Assembly: GCF_011769525.1 (NCBI RefSeq)
Contig: NZ_CP050440.1
Location: forward strand, 1,675,501-1,739,500
Reading direction: 5' to 3'
Origin: Tolypothrix sp. PCC 7910
GTDB lineage: Bacteria; Cyanobacteriota; Cyanobacteriia; Cyanobacteriales; Nostocaceae
Length of the DNA stretch: 64,000 bases
Part shown: in pieces, positions 8,636 to 18,335 of the stretch
Numbering within the stretch: the stretch's first letter is position 1
How the letters are laid out: every line of letters begins with the position of its first letter
Notes under the pieces: generated by a model
Told to the model about the DNA's origin: nothing
Database searches by the model: none
The model's input: only the letters and a program-made list of their open reading frames with translations
Translations under genes and position numbers: made by a program

Positions 8636-9712
8636 ATGGCTATCAACACCGATACTTCTGGCAAGCAAAAAGCGCTGAATATTGTACTCAACCAGATTGA
8701 GCGCAGCTTTGGTAAGGGAGCAATCATGCGCCTCGGGGATGCTACTCGGATGCGAGTAGAGACCATTTCCACTGGGGCACTCACCTTAGATCTAGCATTG
8801 GGTGGAGGTTTACCCAAGGGACGGGTAATTGAGATTTACGGGCCGGAAAGTTCCGGGAAAACAACAGTAGCGCTACATGCGATCGCTGAAGTGCAACGTG
8901 AAGGTGGTATTGCTGCCTTTGTAGATGCTGAACACGCCCTTGATCCCACCTACGCTGGGGCTTTGGGTGTAGATATTGAAAATCTTCTGGTTTCCCAACC
9001 AGATACTGGTGAAGCAGCATTGGAAATTGTCGATCAGCTTGTGCGCTCTGCTGCTGTTGACATTGTAGTAATTGACTCTGTGGCAGCATTAGTCCCTCGG
9101 GCGGAAATAGAAGGCGATATGGGCGATGCTCACGTTGGTCTCCAAGCTCGACTCATGAGCCAAGCTTTACGCAAAATTACTGGCAATATTGGTAAATCTG
9201 GTTGCACAGTAATTTTTATTAACCAATTACGGCAAAAAATCGGTGTCACCTACGGTAGCCCAGAAACCACCACGGGTGGTAACGCCTTAAAATTCTACGC
9301 CTCTGTGCGCTTAGATATTCGCCGGATTCAAACCTTGAAAAAAGGCACAGATGAATTTGGTAACCGTGTCAAAGTCAAGGTAGCAAAAAATAAAGTAGCA
9401 CCGCCCTTTAGAATTGCCGAATTTGACATTATTTTTGGTAAGGGAGTTTCTACTATAGGATGTCTTGTTGACCTTGCTGAAGAAACTGGTATCTTACTCC
9501 GCAAAGGAGCTTGGTATAGCTACAATGGCGAAAATATTTCCCAAGGTAGAGACAACGCCATCAAATACTTAGAAGAAAAACCAGAATTTGCTGCACAAAT
9601 TAAGCAGTTAGTACGTGAAAAGCTAGACAAGGGAGCTGTTGTTTCTGCTAACTCTGTAACCAAGGTCAATGATGATGAGGAAGATGAAGAAGTCGATTTA
9701 GACGAGGAATAA
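8636..9712 (+). CDS. recA: Recombinase RecA
   Basis: 358 residues, full length. The Walker A GPESSGKT lies at 69-76, the MAW motif region follows ([12 protein letters not shown]), Walker B is [12 protein letters not shown], and the L2 region includes [11 protein letters not shown] and the [10 protein letters not shown] block. The acidic C-terminal tail ([13 protein letters not shown]) is typical and damps activity. RecA coats single-stranded DNA for homologous repair and promotes LexA cleavage. The start is supported by an AGAGGCAGG ribosome site. It is monocistronic, with a LexA-like box upstream and a strong hairpin downstream. Confidence 0.98.
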   Translation: MAINTDTSGKQKALNIVLNQIERSFGKGAIMRLGDATRMRVETISTGALTLDLALGGGLPKGRVIEIYGPESSGKTTVALHAIAEVQREGGIAAFVDAEHALDPTYAGALGVDIENLLVSQPDTGEAALEIVDQLVRSAAVDIVVIDSVAALVPRAEIEGDMGDAHVGLQARLMSQALRKITGNIGKSGCTVIFINQLRQKIGVTYGSPETTTGGNALKFYASVRLDIRRIQTLKKGTDEFGNRVKVKVAKNKVAPPFRIAEFDIIFGKGVSTIGCLVDLAEETGILLRKGAWYSYNGENISQGRDNAIKYLEEKPEFAAQIKQLVREKLDKGAVVSANSVTKVNDDEEDEEVDLDEE

Positions 9713-9973
9713 TAATCACAGTCAAAAAAGAGGGAATGGGCGGAGCTAAAGGGTGGAAACCCAACAGGGTGATTAGTTGATTGCATACCAATTGCTAGGT
9801 AATTGTAAAATCTCTCTCCCTGCTTCCCTTTTTAATTCACCCTTTTTCTTTTTTGCTTCAACTAAAGGCTTTAACTCAACTGTATTGTTAAAATTGTGAA
9901 TATTTGTAGAGACATTACTTGCTACATCTTTACAGATAAACCAGATGGCAACATAGTGAGCAATAGATAATTG

Positions 9974-9999
9974 TAAGGGCGCACATTTGTGCGCCCTTA
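9974..9999. terminator. Strong hairpin between convergent recA and FHA gene
   Basis: TAAGGGCGCAC (9974-9984) pairs perfectly with 9989-9999 across a 4-base loop. The flanks are AT-rich but without a long T-run. The position between convergent genes suggests a bidirectional terminator. GGGCGCAC-type stems also recur as repeats in these genomes. The rest of 9713-10053 holds nothing recognisable. Confidence 0.5.
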
Positions 10000-10053
10000 G
10001 CTATGTAATAATTTAATTTCAAAACCCTGGTATTCTTGGAATTTAAAACAATA

Positions 10054-10872
10054 TCAACTATCCATAAATTGAGAATTTTGAATTTTTGTAATTTGATTAT
10101 GAGACAGTTGTTGGCTAAAAAACCGCTCTAAAATTTCAGACTTCTCCTCTAAAGAGAAGTTATTATGCTGATATTTCAGGTTATTAATTAAGCTTGCATC
10201 TTCAAGTATATGGAAAGCATGATTTAACTTTTGAATAGGAAATTCTTCTGGCTCACTAGTTAGTTTAAATATTTTTTTAGGATGGTCATCTACACCTTCT
10301 ACAAGCTGCATCAATAATTCCACAGCTACAGTTGGTAGAGTACGAGAAGTATGATTAATAAAAAAATCAAAAGTGATCAGCCCTAAGCGAATGCGATCGC
10401 CATCATGAAGTTTCGTAGGTTGAAAAACTTGTTCTCCATTGACAAATGAGCCATTACTGCTTTTAAAGTCAATTAAGTAGAAGCCTTGATCGTTAATATA
10501 TTGAATTGCAGCATGGCGTTCAGATAGATACTGGTCGTCAATCGCGATACCACTAGTACTATCCCGACCTATAGTCCAAATTTGCTGTGACTGGTGTAAG
10601 CTCTGTGTTTCCTGATCACAAAGATTAGTAATGATATAAACAACTGAATCATTAACTACGCCTTGTAGATAAAGAGGTTGCATTGCTAAAAATGATTCCT
10701 GAGCAATGTTCTCGAGGAGGAAAATTTCATCTAAAAGGCTGCTATGTTGTTCGTACAACTTTAGGAAGACCTGAAATAAACTTAATCGTCTTTCTAATTC
10801 CTTATCTTGTAACTCAACTCTCATAGATGAGCCTTTTGTTTTCAAGAAATGTAAATTGCTGATTTCGGTCAT
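10054..10872 (-). CDS. FHA domain protein
   Basis: 272 residues. The N-terminal ~90 residues are helical. An FHA domain follows at about 95-172 with the phosphothreonine-binding set: GRD (102-104), LSERH (116-120), SSNGSFVNG (138-146). The C-terminal ~100 residues are helical and unannotated. FHA domains read Ser/Thr-kinase products, and a Ser/Thr kinase gene on the same strand lies 1.2 kb upstream (12041-13657). A start at Met17 (10824) is possible. Monocistronic; specific partner unknown. Confidence 0.88.
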   Translation of the reverse strand: MTEISNLHFLKTKGSSMRVELQDKELERRLSLFQVFLKLYEQHSSLLDEIFLLENIAQESFLAMQPLYLQGVVNDSVVYIITNLCDQETQSLHQSQQIWTIGRDSTSGIAIDDQYLSERHAAIQYINDQGFYLIDFKSSNGSFVNGEQVFQPTKLHDGDRIRLGLITFDFFINHTSRTLPTVAVELLMQLVEGVDDHPKKIFKLTSEPEEFPIQKLNHAFHILEDASLINNLKYQHNNFSLEEKSEILERFFSQQLSHNQITKIQNSQFMDS

Positions 10873-12040
10873 TAATTTAAATTTTCAGCCTAATATCAGG
10901 AATAATGGTTAAATTATCACAAAAAAAGAATCTAGCCTATTCTACAAACACACAACATTTCATCTGTTTTTATCTGAGCATATGCCAATAAAACAGAATT
11001 TTGCTATTAACATACTGCAGTTTTATTGCAGATATCTGCTAAAGCGCTTAAGCAGCAAAAGATTCAAATTTTTTATCTCGATGTCAAAATTTACTTATCA
11101 AAGCATTCATAAATTTTAGTAAAAGCGTTGAGTACAAATATTGTAACTGTTTATTTTTTATTGTAAATTATTTTTCTTTGTTTGTCATATATAGGAATCA
11201 AATTTGGTTTACCAGCTTACTAGTTAAGGTTATAAATTGTGAATAGGCAGTAAGGAATTGAAAAATCAGTAAGGTGTGTTAAGCATCGTCAAAAATTAAT
11301 GCTAATCCACTATCAGGCATCTACATATATTGTTATAGAAATCTCAACTAAAAAAATAATACTATTGACATAGTGCGTTAGAACGCATATATAAAGCTTT
11401 ACATCAACGCTATAGCATATTACTTTCAGCTAGAACACCTAGATAATTCAAAAATTTATTGGGAAATCTAAAGTAATTATTGCTATTAGTTTTATCTCTA
11501 ATTGTTGAACTATATAGAAATGGAACTACTATTTGATTTTAGTAATACTTTTTGTATGCTCATTGATGGCTATGTTATGCCATAGCCATCCCAGCATTTA
11601 TTGCTATATTCTCAGGAATAATACCAATTTTTATCATAAATTCTGCGAGAATTGCGACCTGAGATTTTGAACCTATTGCCGTATTTTGGCTAATTTAGTA
11701 TGGTACACCCTAAATATACTTAAATGTTTTCACTTATCAAATTAGATATAGCATTCTTATCGCATTTGTGAAATTCAAATTAAATTTGTAATTTAAGCTG
11801 TCAGTCAGCTAACCAATCATTATTCCTGCTATATATCTGTATATTTATAGCACTACGGACAACTCAAAATTAGTAAATTTACTTATTTAGCCTACTCATC
11901 GTTTACTAAGACTAGTATTCTCACTTGGCTACTAGATAGTTAGCTAGTGAAACCTAACAATTTTAAAATTTATATATAGTAATAATCCTGAGAAGTGTTT
12001 TTAAGTAGTTAACAATCAAAAACACTTGCCATAGTAAACA
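10873..12040. other. 1.17 kb AT-rich gene-free stretch
   Basis: No ORF with coding character, no tRNA and no short-repeat array. It is dense in stop codons in all frames. The only clear structure is the 10 bp hairpin at 11565-11590. Both flanking genes read on the minus strand, so it holds the 3' end of the kinase transcript and the promoter of the FHA gene. Room for a small RNA exists but nothing in the sequence proves one. Confidence 0.55.
11565..11590. other. Isolated 10 bp perfect hairpin
   Basis: GATGGCTATG (11565-11574) pairs with CATAGCCATC (11581-11590) over a 6-base loop, far from both neighbouring genes. Candidates are a small-RNA stem, a distal terminator of the kinase transcript, or a mobile palindrome. 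No flanking U-run. Confidence 0.35.
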
Positions 12041-13657
12041 TTACAGCAGACCTCTTTTACCATTGGGACGTACCGTCATCCAGTTCGTCTTGGCTAGTAC
12101 CAACTGCTCATCAGTAATTTTGGCACCAGTGAGAATAGCTCCACAAAGATTAGCGCCTCTAAGATTAGCATTACTGAGATAAGCATGGCTGAGATCGGCA
12201 CCTCGCAGATCTGCTCCTTCTAAATCAGCATTACTAAAGTAAGCTTTAGTGAGGTTAGCATCCCTAAGATTGGCATCAGTAAGGCTAGCTCTACCAAAAT
12301 CACTGTTGTTGAGGTTAGCGCCTTGAAGGTTAGTTTTATGTAATTGAGCCGAATGGAAATTTGTCCCCGATAAGTCAGCACCTTGCAAATTGAGCATACT
12401 CAAATTATGGAGAGCAAAATCCCGCCTTCCCTTAAGATAAGCGGTGAGTAAATTTTGGGTATTTAACTTACGTAGAACATGAGAATTATGATTTTGCGAA
12501 CCATGACTGTTGCTGCTATCAAAGCTTGTGGGCTTTGCCATCATCGCCTTTGGACGCATTCCCCCAGCATTGGCTCCGTTGTCGGCTGTTTTAGCTCGTC
12601 TAGCTCGGATTGCTGCGGCTACCTGTGCTACTCCTGCACTACTAGCACTACCAGGTGGGCTACTACATAAAATAGCAGAATTTGCTATTTGGTTGTGTAC
12701 ATGATCTCTTGCACCTACATCAGATTTAGCGAGCATTCCTTTTGCTAAACTTTCAATGTAGGGTTCCATTTGCAACCCTCTGAGGACTTCTTGCGCTGTT
12801 TTGTAGCGGTTGCGTACTGATACCTCTAGCATTTTCCGCAAAACATTTGTTAAATGGTCGCTTACTTGTACAAGCGGCTCCCATATCATTTCTCCAGTCG
12901 TGGGATTGTATTCTAAATCTTTAGGAGTCTTACCACTCAGTAGATAAATACAAGTTACTCCTAAAGCATAGATATCACTGGCGTAGACGGGACGCATTGC
13001 CATTTGCTCTGGTGGCGCAAAACCAGGGGTACCAATTGCGTAAGCAGTTAACGCTGTTTGTTCTGATTGACCAGTTACGCCTTGGGTGACTTGGTTTTTA
13101 ACTGCACCAAAGTCGATTAGTACCATTCGAGCATCTTCAGTGCGGCGAATCAAATTTGCTGGTTTAATATCACGGTGAATTACCTTTTGCTCGTGGATAT
13201 ATTGCAGCAATGGCAATATTTCACTTAAGAACTGCTTGACTCCAGCTTCGCTAAAATTGCCGTTACGCTGAACTTCTTGTTGTAGGGTAGCGCCGCTAAT
13301 GTACTCCTGAACTAAGTAAAACTGCTGATGATCTTCAAAATAGTCCAGTAGCCTTGGCAACTGAGGATGATTGCCAATTTTACCTAAAGTTTTAGCTTCT
13401 CGCTCAAACAGTTCTCGCGCCATCTGCAACACATGTGGTGCAGTGACGGTGGGACGCAGCTGTTTGATAACACAACTTGGTTCACCTGGTAAGCCTTCAT
13501 CGTAGGCTAAGAAGGTTGCACCAAAGCCACCTTGTCCTAATGGTTTAAGTACTCGATAGCGATCGCATAAAAGTAACTTTGAGCCACAAGACTGACACCT
13601 TTGGCTATAGGCCAGATTTTCTGGATGGGGACAGGTTGGATTTAAGCAGTAGCTCAT
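12041..13657 (-). CDS. Ser/Thr protein kinase with zinc ribbon and pentapeptide repeats
   Basis: 538 residues. A Cys4 ribbon lies at the start (Cys4, Cys9, Cys21, Cys24). A Hanks-type kinase domain follows at ~34-300: glycine loop GQGGFG (41-46), Lys65, HRDIKPANL (161-169), DFG (182-184), APPEQ. A low-complexity Ala/Asn/Ser linker (~330-400) leads to a C-terminal pentapeptide-repeat domain (~412-525, repeated A(D/N)LxG). This architecture is the same as SpkB of Synechocystis, as I recall it, where the N-terminal Cys motif is redox-sensitive. All catalytic residues are present. Targets unknown; an FHA reader is encoded downstream. Confidence 0.93.
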   Translation of the reverse strand: MSYCLNPTCPHPENLAYSQRCQSCGSKLLLCDRYRVLKPLGQGGFGATFLAYDEGLPGEPSCVIKQLRPTVTAPHVLQMARELFEREAKTLGKIGNHPQLPRLLDYFEDHQQFYLVQEYISGATLQQEVQRNGNFSEAGVKQFLSEILPLLQYIHEQKVIHRDIKPANLIRRTEDARMVLIDFGAVKNQVTQGVTGQSEQTALTAYAIGTPGFAPPEQMAMRPVYASDIYALGVTCIYLLSGKTPKDLEYNPTTGEMIWEPLVQVSDHLTNVLRKMLEVSVRNRYKTAQEVLRGLQMEPYIESLAKGMLAKSDVGARDHVHNQIANSAILCSSPPGSASSAGVAQVAAAIRARRAKTADNGANAGGMRPKAMMAKPTSFDSSNSHGSQNHNSHVLRKLNTQNLLTAYLKGRRDFALHNLSMLNLQGADLSGTNFHSAQLHKTNLQGANLNNSDFGRASLTDANLRDANLTKAYFSNADLEGADLRGADLSHAYLSNANLRGANLCGAILTGAKITDEQLVLAKTNWMTVRPNGKRGLL

Positions 13658-14244
13658 GCACTTTCAACTCGCTGCACGAATAATGTATAGCGTTACACTC
13701 TGCCTTCATTATGGTGATTAAATTTTCACTTATGCCAGGTAATATTCGCGGGAAATGCTTTGAAGACTTCCTAAAGTTTAGGGAAAGCACACTGCATCAT
13801 ATCGTAAATACACTGTCATGGATTTTACTTAAAGTCGAATGCAGTGAATGAGCTATCTTTTTAGTTACTTTGAAAATATAAAATATAGTTTGATTATTGA
13901 AATTACTTCTGTAGAAAAGCTACACAGAGCGGAGGAGCAAAGAATAAAGCTATAGCTAGCTCGCACAACTTCAATAGAAGTTTTATATCATCACTATGTT
14001 TTATATAAGACAATTACAATATTTTTAAGCAGTTTTTATATGCTGTATCGAAGGAATTTAATCTTTTTGAGCAAACTGTAATTGGTAGACCCTGATACTA
14101 ACTTTGTAATACCCAGTGAAAGGGACAAATAAGCTACGTAATTCTCATGAAGAATGTCCGCAATCATCTAGGTTGCTAAATTCTAGTCTGTTGCCAAATT
14201 TAAGAAAATTGGTAGAATCTCTATCCACTAGAACAGGATTCGAC
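13658..14244. other. 587 bp intergenic region upstream of the pentapeptide kinase
   Basis: No gene or strong structure seen. It contains the promoter of the kinase gene (minus strand) and the 3' end of the UPF0016 gene at 14245. A 61-codon frame reaching into the kinase start is a shadow. Confidence 0.5.
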
Positions 14245-14532
14245 CTATTGCGCTGATTCGGAATCATTAAACCACAGTAAGCGTACAGCAAGTATTGCAA
14301 ATCCTACAGCAGCGATCGCTTTTAAAACACGGGTAGGTAAAAATTCTGCAACTGCTCCCCCTGCTAATGCTCCCAATAAGCTAGTTAATACTAGAGCAAC
14401 CGCAGTAGCAAAAAACACAGCACGTCGAGACTGGCTGCGTCCTGAAAGCGCGATCGCGGCTAACTGACTTTTATCACCTAATTCTGATAAAAAAACTGTA
14501 ATAAAACTTAGTCCTAAAAGATGCCAATCCAT
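14245..14532 (-). CDS. Half-size UPF0016/GDT1 cation exchanger subunit B
   Basis: 95 residues from the ATG at 14532. The frame stays open further upstream, but that part overlaps the neighbouring gene and reads as STRR-like sequence, so I reject it. Three membrane helices are expected, with the family motif SELGDKSQ (E-x-G-D-K-[ST]) at ~16-23. Full-length UPF0016 proteins (yeast Gdt1, cyanobacterial Mnx) carry two such halves and export Mn2+ or exchange Ca2+/Mn2+. Here the two halves are separate adjacent genes, like the Anabaena hemi-exchangers Hmx1/Hmx2 as I recall them, and must form a heteromer. Spacing to the partner is 50 bp. Confidence 0.85.
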   Translation of the reverse strand: MDWHLLGLSFITVFLSELGDKSQLAAIALSGRSQSRRAVFFATAVALVLTSLLGALAGGAVAEFLPTRVLKAIAAVGFAILAVRLLWFNDSESAQ

Positions 14533-14582
14533 ATTAATTAAGACAAGGGAACTGTTGACTGTTGACTGTTGACTGTTGGTTA

Positions 14583-15011
14583 TTAACCGATGATTACATC
14601 CCAAAAAAGCATTACGGAAATTAGTAATAACATCACACCTGCTGATTTCTCTACTGTTTTGGGACTGAGTCGCTTGGCTATCCAACCTCCTAACAGTACA
14701 CCTAATAAGCTGGTTGTAATCAAAGCAGCCGCAGAACCCATAAAAACTAGCCAAGGTGCATGAGATTCTGCACTCATTAATAAGGTAGATAGCTGAGTTT
14801 TATCGCCAATCTCGGCGAGGAAGATGGTGACGAAGGTGGTACCAAAAATAGCTGCTACTGATTCTTGCTTTTTTGGGCTATCGGCTAGTACAGGCTGAAG
14901 TGGCTCAATGGTTGCAGTCGTTAAGTTAATATCGGTACTGTCCTTTAGTTCTGGCTGGTTTTCAGTCTGAGATATTGCAGAAAGGCTTAGAGGTGCAGAA
15001 TCAAGTTTCAC
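14583..15011 (-). CDS. Half-size UPF0016/GDT1 cation exchanger subunit A
   Basis: 142 residues. A hydrophilic N-terminal extension of ~50 residues, rich in Ser/Thr/Pro/Glu, precedes three membrane helices. The signature AEIGDKTQ is near residues 66-73. It pairs with the 95-residue half-protein immediately downstream on the same strand; together they rebuild the two inverted halves of a Mn2+/Ca2+ exchanger of the thylakoid or plasma membrane. The YkgJ-type gene lies upstream on the same strand with a 102 bp gap. No Mn riboswitch was recognised in that gap. Confidence 0.87.
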   Translation of the reverse strand: MKLDSAPLSLSAISQTENQPELKDSTDINLTTATIEPLQPVLADSPKKQESVAAIFGTTFVTIFLAEIGDKTQLSTLLMSAESHAPWLVFMGSAAALITTSLLGVLLGGWIAKRLSPKTVEKSAGVMLLLISVMLFWDVIIG

Positions 15012-15113
15012 AGGCAGTATATTGAATTACTAGATTTTTTTCATATTTCTCTCATTTTCTCAGATAGTTGTAATAAATTGCAACTAGTGTTTAGTTAAAG
15101 TTACAAATTTCAA

Positions 15114-15464
15114 CTAAAAACCGACAGCTTTGTTGAAACGGATGAGTTCCAAGCTGCGATCGCCATATACTCCTTCTATCTGTTGACGACAGCAGTCAAT
15201 CGCAAAATCGTTTAACTCTTCTGGCTCTATACCATACATATCTTGAAATATCTCTGTTTCCACACGGCAGAAACGCGGACGATTGGGGTAAATGCGACAT
15301 TCTCGGGTCATATGGTCAAAATTAACGCACCATCCACCTTCACCTACCATGCTCATGTAAAGTTCCAATTCTGCGGGTGAAAGATACTCTTCTATATCTG
15401 GACGATCTGCTGGATCAAGATTACAGCAGGCTCCACATTGCTTTATACATTCCCAAGTTGCCAT
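15114..15464 (-). CDS. YkgJ-type cysteine cluster protein
   Basis: 116 residues. Cysteines are clustered as CIKQCGACC (Cys6, Cys10, Cys13, Cys14) with further ones in MTRECRIYPNRPRFCRVE and DCCRQQ. This is the UPF0153/YkgJ zinc/iron chelate-binding pattern, of unknown biochemical function. Full length for the family. It is upstream of, and may be co-transcribed with, the UPF0016 pair. Confidence 0.88.
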   Translation of the reverse strand: MATWECIKQCGACCNLDPADRPDIEEYLSPAELELYMSMVGEGGWCVNFDHMTRECRIYPNRPRFCRVETEIFQDMYGIEPEELNDFAIDCCRQQIEGVYGDRSLELIRFNKAVGF

Positions 15465-15471
15465 GATTTGT

Positions 15472-15608
15472 TATTTGTCCTTTGTTATTTGTCATTTGTC
15501 ATTTGTCATTGGGTAATTGGTAATGGGTAATTGGTGTTTGTTATTTCCCCTTGTCCCTTGTCCTCCTCATCTCCCCAATCCCCAGTCCCCAATCCCCAGT
15601 CCCTCATC
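15472..15608. repeat. Short tandem heptamer repeats (STRR)
   Basis: Arrays of TTTGTCA, GGTAATT, CCTTGTC and CCCAGTC-type units follow each other without spacing. They lie between divergent ykgJ-like and psb30 genes, upstream of both. Confidence 0.8.
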
Positions 15609-15736
15609 TTACATTTTTATGTTTTTTTTTATAATTTTGTTAAGTAAATTAAATCTGGCGCTCCTTCGCCGGATATGATCGATACCGGGTTTTGCAATTG
15701 CAGTTATTGAATTTTTTAAGACAATCGGAGGAAAAG

Positions 15737-15859
15737 ATGTTTGAAGCTCTAGCTAATATCAATTGGGAAGTTATTTTTCAACTACTCTTTGTTGGACTGA
15801 TTGTACTTGCTGGGCCTGCTGTAATTTTTGTTTTAGCATTTCGCAACGGCGACCTGTAA
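15737..15859 (+). CDS. psb30: Photosystem II protein Psb30 (Ycf12)
   Basis: A 40-codon gene. One membrane helix spans ~12-35 ([20 protein letters not shown]) and the C-terminus FRNGDL is characteristic of Psb30/Ycf12, a peripheral single-helix subunit of photosystem II near cytochrome b559. The ATG follows a strong GGAGGA ribosome site with 5 bases spacing. A hairpin (15654-15660 with 15667-15673) and a T-rich promoter-like stretch lie upstream, probably in the 5' region. It converges on recJ. Easily missed because of its length. Confidence 0.93.
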   Translation: MFEALANINWEVIFQLLFVGLIVLAGPAVIFVLAFRNGDL

Positions 15860-15967
15860 AAGTGCTGATTGCTGAGTTACAAGTGCTGAGCATTTTGTGA
15901 AAAGTTTTGAGTTGTAGAAGATTGTAGAATTCCCAACTCTAACTTAAAATAACCAAAAACTCAGGAC

Positions 15968-18103
15968 TCAGGACTTGGAACTCAGCACTGACAAAGCCTG
16001 AAGTGCAGCTTGGATGATGCTGTCATATTGTGGTTCACAGACATCAACCTCTTTGGCATCTTCACGACTATTACCCAGCAAACCGATTGTATGCCCTGGT
16101 TGCATAACTAAGACTTTGCCTTCAGAATTTTTAATCCTTAATTCTGGGAAAGAATTCTGTTGAAAGATACCACAAGTGTAATGGCGCTGTTTGTACTCAA
16201 ACTTGGTTGTTAACGGACGAGTTGAGGAACTCAAAAACAGGTGAGATTGCGTTGGTAGCCGCACACCTATTAGTTCCATCTCAATTGTGGTATTGCCGTT
16301 AAAATGATTTTCTCGTAGTTTATAAGCTACATCCACTCGCGACGGTAGGGGATAGTAGTCGCGCCAACGCCAAGCGATCGCCTTAATTTTATATTGTTGC
16401 TGCTCGATAGTTTGGGCTAGTGTGAGTTTGATATGACCCTTCCCGACTATTTGTTGCTCAACTACTTGCACATTAGGAGTCCAGAAGACGGGATCGGGGT
16501 TATCGATACCGCAGGGATGCAAAGTATTAAGCTGTTGATAAAGCTGGTGATTGATTTCACTAAAATTGACTTCGGTATCAATTTTTAATAGCGGCTTGAG
16601 GTGCTGGGGTTCCAGACATTGATTTGCAAACTCAATTAAACGCGATCGCATTTTTGCTAAATTCGGTGCTGGTAAAGAAAAACCCCCGGCAGCTTTGTGT
16701 CCACCATATTTACCTAGTAAGTCGTGACAAGCTTGTAAGGCTTCAAATACATTAAATTCGGGAATTCCTCTGGCGGAACCGCGAATATGGGTGTCATCTT
16801 CATAAGTACCAATAAATACTGGCACACCGTAACGTTCCACCAAACGAGAAGCGACAATCCCAATGACACCATGATGCCAGTTTGGTTGGACAACAACTAA
16901 TACTCTGTCTTGGGGGAGTGATGTGATAAATTCAGTTTCTACATAAGCGATCGCTTCTTGTTCAATTTGTTCGCACATTTCCTGGCGCTGTTGGTTCACA
17001 GATTCGCACTGCATTGCTCTTTCCAGCGCTATCCCCATATCATCTGTAGTCAGCAAATCAATCACAATCTGCGGATCGCCAATTCTACCGATAGCATTAA
17101 TTCTCGGCCCCAGTTTAAAGCCAATATCTTCAGGCTTTAAGGATTTTAGATTTTGGATTTTGGATTTTGGATTGCTCCCCTGCTCCTCGGCTCCCCCTTC
17201 CCCTTGTCCCCTTGTCCCCTTGTCCCCTTGTTCCCTCGCTTGAACTCCAGCCATTTGAATTAAGGCTTGTATTCCTGGTAAATGGGATTTGGGTAAAAGT
17301 TGTAAACCGCGTTTTACCCAGCGACGGTTTACGCCTGTTAAGGGTGCTAAATCTGCGATCGTTCCCAAGGTAAACAGTGCTAGCATCGGCTGAATTAAGC
17401 CTCTAGTCTCGCCTAGCTGTTGTGCGAGAGATACCGCCAAGATATAGGCGACACCTACACCCGCAACACCGTGATAGGGTGAAGATTCGGCGATTAATTT
17501 CGGGTTGAGAATGGCGTTAGCTGGTGGTAATTGTTGCGGAATGTCGTGATGATCGGTGACAATTACCTTTAATCCTAGTTCTCTGGCTCTGGCGATGGGT
17601 TCAACTGCGGAGATCCCATTATCAACAGTGAGAATTATCCCTACGCCTTCACTGTGGAATTCTTCGACAATTCGTTTATTGATACCATAACCATCGTGCA
17701 TCCGGCTGGGGATAGCGTAATCAACTTTCGCACCCAAAGCGCGGAGACTCCGTAATAGTAAAGCCGTGCTAGTCATTCCATCCGCATCGTAGTCACCGCA
17801 AATCGCAATTTTTTCTTCAGAAGCGATCGCATTTTGCAGTAACTCGACACTCAGCGCTAAATCGGGAAATTCTTCTAGTGGTGCAGGTAAAATTAACGAT
17901 TCTGGCTCTAAAAAGGCTTGTGCTGCTTCTAGGGTTTCAATACCCCGGTTAATCAAAAGCTGGCTAACAATTGGTGAAATATGGTTGGATATAGCTAACT
18001 TTTGAGCAAATTCAGCCTTTTGTGGGTAAATTTGCCAACGCTGATTCGGTAAGCGCCTGCGAGGTTTTGATGTTTCCGAGCGAGCAATGTCTAGCACAAT
18101 CAA
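15968..18103 (-). CDS. recJ: Single-stranded-DNA exonuclease RecJ
   Basis: 711 residues. The DHH phosphoesterase core has motif I CGDYDADG (102-109, Asp104/106/108) and motif III TDHHD (183-187), followed by DHHA1 with KYGGHKAAGGF and an OB-fold tail. RecJ degrades single strands 5' to 3' in RecF-pathway recombination and mismatch repair. Residues ~288-324 are an in-frame insertion of low complexity (GDKGTRGQGEGG and SKIQNLKS) encoded by intergenic-type repeat DNA; it falls between two conserved blocks and probably makes a surface loop. All catalytic residues remain, so the gene is likely functional. Divergent from the hybrid kinase. Confidence 0.95.
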   Translation of the reverse strand: MIVLDIARSETSKPRRRLPNQRWQIYPQKAEFAQKLAISNHISPIVSQLLINRGIETLEAAQAFLEPESLILPAPLEEFPDLALSVELLQNAIASEEKIAICGDYDADGMTSTALLLRSLRALGAKVDYAIPSRMHDGYGINKRIVEEFHSEGVGIILTVDNGISAVEPIARARELGLKVIVTDHHDIPQQLPPANAILNPKLIAESSPYHGVAGVGVAYILAVSLAQQLGETRGLIQPMLALFTLGTIADLAPLTGVNRRWVKRGLQLLPKSHLPGIQALIQMAGVQAREQGDKGTRGQGEGGAEEQGSNPKSKIQNLKSLKPEDIGFKLGPRINAIGRIGDPQIVIDLLTTDDMGIALERAMQCESVNQQRQEMCEQIEQEAIAYVETEFITSLPQDRVLVVVQPNWHHGVIGIVASRLVERYGVPVFIGTYEDDTHIRGSARGIPEFNVFEALQACHDLLGKYGGHKAAGGFSLPAPNLAKMRSRLIEFANQCLEPQHLKPLLKIDTEVNFSEINHQLYQQLNTLHPCGIDNPDPVFWTPNVQVVEQQIVGKGHIKLTLAQTIEQQQYKIKAIAWRWRDYYPLPSRVDVAYKLRENHFNGNTTIEMELIGVRLPTQSHLFLSSSTRPLTTKFEYKQRHYTCGIFQQNSFPELRIKNSEGKVLVMQPGHTIGLLGNSREDAKEVDVCEPQYDSIIQAALQALSVLSSKS
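17131..17245. repeat. Intergenic-type STRR inside recJ
   Basis: On the plus strand this is a run of ATTTTGG/AGATTTT units followed by CCCTTGT heptamers, the same families seen between genes at 15.5, 39.9 and 56.0 kb. It is read in frame within recJ, adding about 37 residues. Confidence 0.8.
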
Positions 18104-18335
18104 AGTTACAAGTTTTTCTCTAACTCATAACTCATAGCGTAAAGTGATTGCTTTTGCTAGTTTTTCAGCTGATTCATAAACAAATGTAAAAGACATACAG
18201 CTTTTACCGTTAGTCAACATCGAGTTGATGGGAATACTAAATTCGTCTAAGCACTCTCTACAAGGCTTTTTATCAGCGAAGTGTTGCGAAAGCCTAGAGA
18301 AGCAAAAATTACTTTGCGTTATATGGTAAGTAGAA

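Noticed and set aside
14533-14754. Upstream extension of the 95-residue UPF0016 half
   Set aside because: It overlaps the sister gene and reads TGTTGACTG repeats; the ATG at 14532 gives the family-length protein.
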